In this document: in pieces, positions 56,101 through 64,000 of the stretch
Layout of the letters: every line of letters starts with the position of its first letter
How positions within the stretch are numbered: position 1 is the stretch's first letter
Source of the DNA: Oxytricha trifallax
Lineage: Eukaryota; Ciliophora; Spirotrichea; Sporadotrichida; Oxytrichidae
Direction: 5' to 3'
DNA length: 64,000 nucleotides
Assembly: GCA_000711775.1 (NCBI GenBank)
Contig: ARYC01000259.1
Coordinates: forward strand, 124,001-188,000
Made by a program: the position numbers and the translations under genes
Notes under the pieces: generated by a model
Seen by the model: only the letters and a program-made list of their open reading frames with translations
What the model was told of the DNA's origin: nothing
Database searches by the model: none

Positions 56101-57237
56101 AAATCTTGATAATTGAAGATTTAATTCATATTATTAAAAACAGCCAGGATGACCTTGTTGAGTAATCACTTTAAGAAGACATTTTAAGATACTCATAAAT
56201 TCTGATTAATTGTTTGAAAGTCTCTCTTAAGTTGAATCTCTAGACTCTAAACTAAAACTTAATGAAATTAGTGCTTTGCTTAGTTAAATATTAGCCAGTT
56301 TAAACCGTCTCTTTGTAAAATGTACTATACAATTAATATTTATAAGGCACACTTAAAAATTCATAGAAAGTTCAATCATACAAAGAATCAACTCTAAAGT
56401 TTCTCTATAAAGTAATAAAGTATTCAAGAAATTTAGCAAAAAGTATTATGAAAGTACTTTTGAGGTGTTTATTACTTTTACGCCAATCAAGGATGATGGG
56501 AAAACATTTTATTTTACTTTTTATAAAAAATAATAAAGTAAAACTGTTTCTTTAGCAGCTGTGAAAGGACTAGACTTAATGATTGGACTTGTAGGATTCA
56601 CAAGGTCAAACTAATTATTAAAAATAAAAATACTGATTATTTCTTTTAAAGTTTAGTATAAGACATAAAGAAAATCTTGGGACATTTAACTTAAATAGTT
56701 AAAGATAATCAGAGCACCAATTTCAATGACCCTGTTATCCAGGAAATATTAAGAATATCGATGAATGCTTTTAATAAGGTGCTTTAGCAACTTGCTTCGG
56801 ATGAGTTCGAGGAGCCAGAGACTCTCTTAGATAGTATGCAAACTCTTATAAGCTTTTGGTTAATCCACTTAATTAACCTAGAATAAAAGTCTCATAATAA
56901 CTTCGAACATATAGAAACCTTTATTCATTTCATTATCTACAATCAGCAAGTTAATGCATTTTTCTTAGAGTTTTTTTAAATAATGTTTTAAGTAATACTA
57001 GGAAAGAATAATTAAAACCTCTCTGGTATATTGAAATTGCTAAGCATTTCGATTACTGAGTACTGTTTAGAATAAGATGAAGAGAAGTAAATTGCAGAAC
57101 TTTTAATGAGTATGTAGACATAGTTTCCTATGGTCTTTGTTATGGCAATAAGTCTATTAGATAATAAAGAAAAGCAATTCATTAATAAGTTAGTGAAAAC
57201 AAAAGGACAAGATTTTATATCCCCTAATAAAACATGA
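53162..57237 (+). CDS. Large helical-repeat-like protein of unknown family
   Basis: ATG 53162 opens MEEIKNALNALKKQERITRI and the frame is open to 54309, continuing after a 174-bp IES: ISEIYPLIM|MTIQISQFF. Almost the whole protein is built of amphipathic helices of about 35-40 residues (for example LLNSVKHLLRQHLS; ISDESLQLLVEFIQAID; FDCLVLVVGEFDQDQ), the look of a HEAT/ARM-type solenoid. Further AT-rich breaks change frame at about 55.85-56.10, 56.57-56.66 kb and nearby. The end is LLDNKEKQFINKLVK..ISPNKT, TGA 57235-57237. Length is about 1,200 residues. The solenoid assignment is by pattern only. Scaffold or transport-factor roles are typical of such proteins. Confidence 0.7.
54309..54482. 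other. GC-rich 174-bp IES with 14-bp pointer
   Basis: ATCCGCTTATTATG at 54309-54322 and 54483-54496 is a perfect direct repeat. Removing one copy plus the interior restores the frame of the helical-repeat gene. The interior is unusually GC-rich for an IES (CTCCCCTCGGAAAGAGG hairpin-like, TGGCTTAAGCCCCAGC) and has several short inverted repeats. Confidence 0.85.
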
Positions 57238-57361
57238 TTCATTTATTTATAATTTACTTTCAAATCATATTCTTTATTATTTATTTTATCTTTATATGCT
57301 TATATCTTAAAAGTGTTAGAAAATTTAATTATAATTTATGCATACAAAATTGGTTGTCTTT

Positions 57362-58967
57362 TCATTTCTTCTGCTAACTAGCAATTTTTTATTATGCAGC
57401 TTGCATTTTCTTCTTTTCGTCATCAATTACGATTTTGGGTGGTTCGTAAAGCTTCTTTTCGAATGATATCTCAAAAGTTGCTGACTTAGGGTCATAATCA
57501 ACGAAACTATTATCTATATTACTTTAATGAGTAATAATCCCATCATTTTAGTGAACTGAAAAGGCGTATTTAGCGTATATGTCTTATTCTTACGATTCTT
57601 GATTATTTTGCATTGGTACATCGACTGAATCTATGATTTCATACGAAGACAAGGAAAATTAAGTTTTAACTTCTTCATGATTTAACTCTTGCTTTGGGAT
57701 TTCTTATTTTTGTTAAGATTAGCTGTTATCGCTCTTGACAATTTTTTATTCGTCACCAAGTCTTCTTATGAAATCTTTAAACGGATTAACCAGATCGTCA
57801 ATGAAATCAAATTCATTATGATCCATATTAGGTGGTAAGTGCATGAATGACACCATAGGACAAGCTTAATTAAGGTCCATAGAATGTGAGTGAGGGATCA
57901 ATCTGTCTTTTAACCCATGAAGGAAAAACACTGGACATCTAGCATCCTTCATCATGTCTATGTTCCTGAATCTCTCATACACAATTGGAGTAAGCAAAAA
58001 ACTTAGTTTTCCAAGTAAACTCCTTGAGACATCCTTTATTGACGTATAGGGAGACATTAGTAATAAACTAAAAGCTTTATTTTTAGAAGCGAGATAAGTA
58101 GCTGGTCCACTTCCCATAGATCTTCCAAATAGAATGATGTCAGATGGATGTACTCCTACAAATTTTGTCAAGTAATCAAAAATTATATCAGCATCCTCTT
58201 TAATTTTGGTCTCATCTGGAGGAGATGTTTTATATAGTCCGTATCCAGGATATTCAACTGCCAGTATATGCATTCGCATCTCATTGCCAAATTAGTATAG
58301 CAAATCGAAGGCGAGACCAATATCTTCTGCGTTGCCATGAAAGTACATAACAATCTTCTTAGCTCCATCATCTTGAGGCATGTATAGACAGGGTATGTAT
58401 TCAACATCTATTTCTGGCAAAGGTTTTGCTCCAGGTATGCTATCTTCTTTTTATGGTAAATTTGATTGACTTGAAGTTGAGGGAATGCCGAGGACTTATG
58501 AAGATGTAGATGAATTTTTTACAGTATAATTTACTACAAGGTCAGATTCTTTGAGCTACTCATTCAGATTTTGGCTTTCTTCAAACTTAAAAAATTTTGT
58601 AATTAATAATTAAATTATGAACTTGTTTGCAATTTTATTGTCATTTAAATTTTGAGATAGTTTTTCTTCTTCCATGTCATTTGGATCTTGAACTGGTGAC
58701 CCAATATCCCCTGCTAATAAAGAAGTTATTTATATATTGCAAATATTTACCTTTGCTTAGCAATGATTAGTTATTCTCTACTTTGAATGCAGAACCAAAT
58801 GAATTGCTAAAAAGTGAGCTATTACTTCCCTTCATTTTTGCTTTGTATTTTTCAGGATCACTCCACAAATTTCTAGGGATATATATGACTTGTCCATAAG
58901 CCGTCTCAGTGGTGTAACTACTCTCAGGAGCAGGGAAAACTATTTTGTTTTGAAAATTCAAAGTCAT
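57362..58967 (-). CDS. ABHD17/Bem46-like alpha/beta hydrolase
   Basis: ATG 58967, one 37-nt intron (58714-58750), stop TGA 57364-57362: 522 residues, no IES. The N-terminal 180 residues are low-complexity (KNSSTSSQVLGIPSTSSQS). The hydrolase domain has YFHGNAEDIGLAFDLL (oxyanion HGN), ILAVEYPGYG, ILFGRSMGSGPATYLAS (nucleophile Ser in GRSMG), FFLHGLKDRLIPHSHS (acid Asp) and PNMDHNEF (His), so the triad is complete. The order and spacing match ABHD17/FAM108-type serine hydrolases, some of which remove palmitate from membrane proteins. The N-terminal Cys cluster typical of animal ABHD17 is not seen. About 150 extra C-terminal residues are Gln/Glu-rich. TAA codons near the end (..MQAAQQKIASQQKK) read as Gln. 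Confidence 0.88.
58714..58750 (-). other. 37-nt intron in ABHD17-like gene
   Basis: On the minus strand GTAAATATTT..TTTATTAG. Splicing joins SLLSK to AGDIGSPVQDP and makes the coding length divisible by three. Confidence 0.8.
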
Positions 58968-59127
58968 TTTGAAATCAATTTAATAATTATTTATTAGTGA
59001 ATTTATAAGTTTTTATTAATATGACATTGATTTTCTAAAAAAGAAATGAGAACATTAGAATTTTATCCTACCCTTTTATTAAAATATTAATTAAATTAAT
59101 GTATTATTATTCTGCTTTGTATATGAT

Positions 59128-60871
59128 TCATTCAACTCTAACGTAGCAAATATTTCTTATTACGTTGTAAGATGTTAAAATGAACATGAATAATCCAAAT
59201 AGTGCGAAGAGAGCTTGAAGCTTTACTTTAGGAGTGACTGGGCACCAAGATCCACTAATTAACATGTCATATCTTACCCATCCGTAATCTCTATCTTGTT
59301 ATGATATGGTTTCATTTAAGCTTAATTAATGATAGTACTCAATGAAATCTTGAGTCTCTTTAAATATGCAAATCGTTGCAAGTGTTGAAGTCCATAACTT
59401 ATTTGTCTTGAACAAAACCTTAGAAATTTAAGCAACCTATAAACAAAAATTTTTAAAAAAGGTTTAACTTACTTCTACTGCTATCTGATTAATGCTTTGT
59501 CACATCGAATACACAATACTAACCTCTACTCAAATAAATGTCTCCTCCATAGCCTCCTTATTTGCAGCTTGGCTTAGAATCGAGAGGAGAGCATTGAAAA
59601 ATTGGGAAATGCCCATATTAATTTCTAGGACCAGAATCATATGAGAGCATGTGAGTATCTCCAGAAATCATGACCAAGAATTTGTTTTTCAGTTTAGGGG
59701 TATTGAACCCTAAATCTTCAATCAAATTAGCTATCTCCAATTTTTCATGAAAAGTTGTTGTCTCATTCCATTCTCTTTTTGAATACCAAGGAAAAGCTAA
59801 AAGTAATACTACTCCTTCTGTTTCTTAATCATTTGCTGCCTCAGTAATGCCATCTTTTAGCCAGTTTAATTAATCGATTCCCAAATTGGTTTAACTAAAA
59901 TTTCAAATTTGTATAATGTATTTTGCTTACGTGGTACTATTTTCATAGAATGTATTTTTGAATGTCCTTGCATCAATTAATAAAAATTGGACCTTGCCGA
60001 CTTTAAACTTCTAATAAACTCCGTTGTTAGCAAGTTCGTAGCTTGGAATAATATCCTATAAGTTAAAATTTATGCAAAAATGAAATTACTCTGTAAGCTT
60101 GGTTTGCAAATTCTCCTGACCCGCTCAAGGCATCTGCGTTATTGGAGCCAAAATCATGATCATCAAAAGTATAAATTAGTGGGTATTTCTAATATAAACT
60201 CCTCTAAACCGGGGATTTGAATATCTCATGATAAGATAGAATAAATTATAATATAAAGTTTATTTTTAACAATTTATTTGTTATTTTTCTGAATGAAGTC
60301 GTTTTTCTTTGATCTGTTTCTTGCAGAGTAATGTAAATCTCCTAAGTTAATTATAAAATTAGGATCCTTTTTATCAATCTAACTGAATACTGAAGACTCA
60401 GATTAACTTCTAGAACATGAGGAAGCCACAAATTTGAATTCATTTTGAAGGTTCTTAAATGTCTTGAACTATCCAGAAGCTTTTTTAAACTTCTTGTTTG
60501 AGCCAGGTAATGTTGCTTCGTATTCAAAATGATAAGTTGAGTCTTCTGTGAGCTCTTACAAGTCAATATTTATTGTAGTATTGCCCACATTTTTTAAGTA
60601 GTTCAAGCTTGAAATTGGCTTAAATGAGTCATCTCCAAACTGCTATTTCAAATCAAATTAGACACTAACCTCTTTTCCAATATATTTTGGAAGGACCTAT
60701 TTAATAAGTTAAGGAGGTCAATAAGTTACTATTAAATTTAATTTAGCTGACGTTGTTGTCACCCCTCCGATCAAGTGATAGTCAATGAGACCCTGACCAT
60801 TCTATACAAAAATGTCACATAAAAATGTATAAATCAAACCATATATGCTCTGAATGTTGTGTATAACACCC
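59128..60871 (-). CDS. PhoD-like metallophosphatase with C-terminal membrane anchor
   Basis: ATG 60871. N-terminal beta-sandwich-like segment (GGVTTTSAKLNLIVTY.., TINIDLQELTEDSTYHFEYE), then the PhoD phosphoesterase core: KFVASSCSRSQSE, FIINLGDLHYSARNRS (GDxHY), TFDDHDFGSNNADALSG (DDHDFG), FKVGKVQFLLIDARTFKN, and FLVMISGDTHMLSYDSG (GDxH). These are the metal ligands of the family. A C-terminal hydrophobic helix (LFALFGLFMFILTSYNVI) precedes TGA 59130-59128, suggesting a membrane anchor. A 76-bp IES (60218-60293, TTCA pointer) and introns near 60050-60085, 59885-59925 and 59440-59475 are needed to read it. Family members hydrolyse phosphate mono- or diesters outside the cytosol. Confidence 0.82.
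60218..60293. other. 76-bp IES with TTCA pointer in PhoD-like gene
   Basis: On the coding strand, GAC|TTCA ... TTCA|AATCC. Removal joins RSKKNDF to KSPVQRSLYQKYPL in frame. Confidence 0.6.
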
Positions 60872-60949
60872 ATATTAGTTAAATGATATAATTCATTTTA
60901 AAATTAATAATATTTAAATTTGAAAATATTAAAGAATCAAAGAATAGAT
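60872..60949. promoter_or_regulatory. Divergent promoter, PhoD-like and dehydrogenase genes
   Basis: Only 78 AT-rich bp separate the two divergent start codons, so both promoters must overlap here. No defined box is recognised. Confidence 0.4.
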
Positions 60950-62035
60950 ATGGTAGGAGTTATGGGTGCCTTATGGACTTTTGGAAAAGCAGGCTATTAC
61001 ATGGTAAAATCTGCTGATATAATCTTCCAAATGAATAAATACGTAGTTATGGGCTTCACAGCATTCGGTGTGTATAAGTTGGTTAAGAATTTCTTGATAA
61101 ATCCATTTAAGGAAGTAACAAAGTTTCTATACATTGAAAGTAGACCATTGAGCAGTCTTTTATACACTTACGGTAAAAACCTGATTATAATTACAGGGCC
61201 AACGACTGGGTTAGGACCAGCCTACTGTAAGAAACTTATTTAAGCTGGGTATAGAGATTTCTTACTGATTGATGAAGACAAACAAGAGTTAGATAATCTT
61301 AAGCTTGAACTATAAACCTATTATGATAATCTCAATTCTACCAAGAAATCAACATCTCAAACAGCAAAATAAGTGGAACAAAAATTAAATCTGGAGTTAT
61401 TTGTATTTGACTTTGATAACAGTTATGAGGCTGAGAGATTCAAGCCGTTAGAAGAAAAGATGCATTAAGTTTGTAAGGAGAAAGAAATATCCATGCTTAT
61501 AAATAACTTTGCCAAAGTTCACAAGGGATCATACGAAAGCATGGACTATAAAAGTTTAATGATAAAAAATTTAAATACATTGTCATACAAGGATATTTCT
61601 GAGATGATAAATGGAAACATTAATGCTATTACTTTTATGTCAAGATTCGTCCTACAGAAAATGAAAGATCAACCCACTAAGTGTGCTATAATCAATGTAG
61701 GTTCAGCCACAGCTGCTATGGTGAAATCTAATGGTAAATTCAATTAGAAATAATACTAAGTTTACCAAGCAACTTAAACTTATCAAGTGGCCTTCACAAA
61801 TCTCTTGCACTCAGAATACAAAAATTACATTGATTTCATGAATGACATGCCAGCTACTTTTGATATAACCAAGAAAAATCTTCAAACTCTAGATTTAAGA
61901 GTGTCGCCAGAGTCTCATGTTGAGTAGGTGCTCAAGTGCCTGGGGAGATAATTGGTGACAAATGGTACTCTCAGACATTAATGGATGATTTATATGCTCA
62001 AAAGATTTTATATCCCATTCTACAAACTAAGTTGA
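60950..62035 (+). CDS. Short-chain dehydrogenase, 17-beta-HSD12/KAR-like, altered active site
   Basis: ATG 60950 to TGA 62033-62035, 361 residues, no intron or IES. An N-terminal hydrophobic region (VVMGFTAFGVYKLVKNFLI) suggests membrane anchoring, as in HSD17B12/3-ketoacyl-CoA reductases. The Rossmann part has NLIIITGPTTGLGPAYCKKL (TGxxxGxG), MLINNFAK (NNxG region), AITFMSRFVLQKM and INVGSATAAM (catalytic Ser). The YxxxK motif reads Tyr-Gln-Ala-Thr-Gln: the Lys position is TAA (61775-61777), that is Gln in this code and one base from AAA. Family enzymes reduce 3-ketoacyl-CoA or steroids at the ER. The Lys loss could impair catalysis. Confidence 0.82.
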
Positions 62036-62492
62036 AGTCAATAAACATTCTGAATTATTTATTCTCATTTATGATTTGATTTCTATATTCCAATACACAT
62101 TCAAACTTAAATTAGGTAATCAGTATTTTTTAAGCTAATAATAAACATTTTAATAGTCAAGCAATTTTATGATATATTAAATTGCATTAATCATCCTCTA
62201 TTTCATAAAATTGAAAAGATATCTTCTTTTCTATTTTTATTTGAAAAATTATAATACCTAATGTTAAAAATACATAATAAACTTCCACTTTTTTTGAGAA
62301 TTTTGGTTCCTTATCCTTGAAATCTAAAAATTGTAATTATCTCCATTTTAAAGACAATGAGATAATTACTATTCACAATCAATTTTCTACCTTTCCCTTA
62401 AAATTTTATCATCAATTTTATATTAATTAATGTAGTCAAAAACACAAATCAAATAATATAACCTCATATATAAAGTGCTTAAATTTCTAGTG
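62036..62492. other. AT-rich convergent intergenic spacer
   Basis: About 460 bp between the dehydrogenase stop and the end of the minus-strand coiled-coil gene. No gene is seen. Confidence 0.6.
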
Positions 62493-64000
62493 TCAAAATA
62501 TAAGAGGAATCTTAATTGAAACCTATCCTACCTCTCGATAAAATTAATTAGATTGTATCCCATTATAACTTATTTTATTTGATTTTTACATAAGCTTCTC
62601 AACTTCCACTATAACTTAATGAACTTATTATCTATCTTTCCTGCTTATTTTCAATTGATCCTTAAAATTCTAACTCAAAATCTCATCAAGTTAAAGCTTT
62701 GTGAAAAACTCATTTTCTGCAGACTTTTAGTCTTGATTTTAATTTGACTATGAAGAATTTTAAGTTTCTTTTTATTCGTTTATAGTTGAAATTGCTTTGT
62801 TTTCTTATATGAAATTTACTTCTGATTTGAGGTACTCAATTATATCGTTTACACTGTCTTTGATAAAAGTAAAAACAATTATGCTACAATTATAGTTTGA
62901 TTGTTGGAATTGACTGGTATTAATGAAAATTTGCATTTAATTTAAAATGTATTATTTGCTGAATAAATTTCTTGAACTAGATGACTGTTCATCGTCATTT
63001 GCTTCTTCTTTTATTTCTTCCAAAGGTTTGTTTATACTGTTTTGTTGTTAAAAAGACTGTTTTTTAAGTTCTTATGGATTCTCGTCATTCTTCTATTATA
63101 CAATAAACAATCAGCTTATATAAATTTATATGAATTAGATTTTATCGATTTTTAATTATATAGCAATATTCCAAAACTAATCTCATTTCTTAAATCATAG
63201 TCTTGTAATCCTATCTGATGTTAGCTTCAAACTTGATTGATAAAACATCTAGTAAAATCTCTAGTTTGCTTAATAAGTCCACACTTAATATTGTTACTTA
63301 AACTTATTGAGTTTACACATTGGATTATGATTGCGGTTCCTCTGGGGTAATCTAGTTCTAAAATAAAGCTGTAGACGATAAAATAATATACTAAAACCTT
63401 ATTAAGATTTAACATCTTTATTCTTCTTAATGTAATCAGTCAACTCCTTAGCTCTATTTTCTAAATCTAAGATCTTTTGATCACGTTTCTTGCAATCCAA
63501 GCATTCCTTAATTCTATCAGGGTTAGCAAATAGACTTCTATTGAAATAGTCTGGGTCTAATCTAAGAATATGGTCTTTCATAAGTCTAAGCTCAACATCT
63601 TTCTCCTTCAAGGTTTACTCGTTTTTGAGGTTTAGCTCTTCTATACTTTTCTTCATGACAAGCAAGTCCGAGTCATACTTTTGCTTATCTTCATATCTCT
63701 TTTGTGACTCTTCCTTTGATCTTTATTTTATGTAGTCTCTCAAGTTTTCAATTTCAATTTGCTGCTCGGTGATCTTTTTGCAGAAATCTTACCTCACTTC
63801 ATCATTCTTTTCCTCTTCTAATAATTGAGCAGAGTCAGACTTTTGGAAATTGATTGGTCTTGGAGGTACTCTTAACTAGGCTTAATTCGGTCTTTGAGAG
63901 CTTGGTAAACTCTAAACGTTTTATTAGATAACAGGATCTTGTCTAATTGGTTCGCATTAGATAGATTTCTCAGAGGTCTCAGGTTTTATTTGCTTTTAGC
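62493..64000 (-). CDS. Gln-rich coiled-coil protein, partial at right edge
   Basis: The gene enters from the right edge. 64000-63410 encodes ETSEKSIQCEPIRQDPVIQQ, then RVPPRPINFQKSD and a long coiled coil (KKITEQQIEIENLRDYIKQR..LKEKDVELRLMKDHILRL) with CLDCKKRDQKILDLENRAKE. An AT-rich break near 63370-63410 leads to a second frame with TILSVDLLSKLEILLDVLSI (63.2-63.3 kb). After another break near 63120-63170, 63110-62500 gives an acidic/Gln-rich tail (NKPLEEIKEEANDDEQSSSS) and LQLDEILSQNFKDQLKI, ending at TGA 62495-62493. The breaks look like IESs or introns but I could not place pointers. Coiled-coil structural protein; family not recognised. Confidence 0.6.

Overview
The window is best read as germline (micronuclear) DNA of a hypotrich ciliate, a relative of Oxytricha or Stylonychia. 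Four observations support this. Long protein-like frames are full of in-frame TAA and TAG and end only at TGA, so TAA and TAG read as Gln. Spliceosomal introns are tiny (about 28-76 nt, GT..AG). The transposon tips are C4A4 repeats, the hypotrich telomere sequence. Genes are also cut by short AT-rich internal eliminated sequences (IESs) bounded by direct-repeat pointers, and two genes are scrambled, with coding pieces (MDSs) on opposite strands. Because only TGA is a stop, open frames of 100 codons arise by chance in this AT-rich DNA. I therefore called genes on protein-like composition, family motifs and frame-restoring junctions, not on length.

Left part (1-20.3 kb). After 2.3 kb without a clear gene come pieces of a tRNA adenosine deaminase-like gene and a calpain-like gene that has lost its catalytic residues, then a mitochondrial mS35-like ribosomal protein gene. 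A scrambled PA2G4/EBP1-like gene follows, with an inverted half. Next is a strongly scrambled leucine-rich-repeat/EF-hand gene whose MDSs alternate between 8.0-8.3 kb (+) and 9.0-12.4 kb (-). Then come a secreted protein gene with one 31-bp IES, a TVP23 Golgi membrane protein gene, an uninterrupted AT-hook protein gene, an uninterrupted Gln/Asn-rich gene and the 3' part of an unknown gene.

Middle part (20.3-46.8 kb). Three tandem minus-strand copies of a White-type ABCG half-transporter gene each carry a different telomere-ended element. A 4.1-kb TBE transposon (zinc-finger/kinase, 22-kDa-type and transposase genes) abuts the truncated copy C. A 10.4-kb element lies between the ATPase and membrane halves of copy A. 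A 1.2-kb internally deleted TBE-like element sits inside the ATPase domain of copy B. The 10.4-kb element is the most unusual object here: it has about 100-bp terminal inverted repeats with C4A4 tips, a DD34E transposase, a coiled-coil protein and a roughly 1,000-residue protein with a SecA-type DEAD motor. A foldback element of about 555 bp lies between copies A and B.

Right part (46.8-64 kb). Two long plus-strand genes follow: a Gln/Asn-rich protein and a helical-repeat-like protein, the second cut by a GC-rich 174-bp IES with a 14-bp pointer. Then come an ABHD17-like hydrolase, a PhoD-like phosphatase divergent from a 17-beta-HSD12-like dehydrogenase, and a coiled-coil gene running off the right edge. 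No rRNA, tRNA or CRISPR array was recognised.
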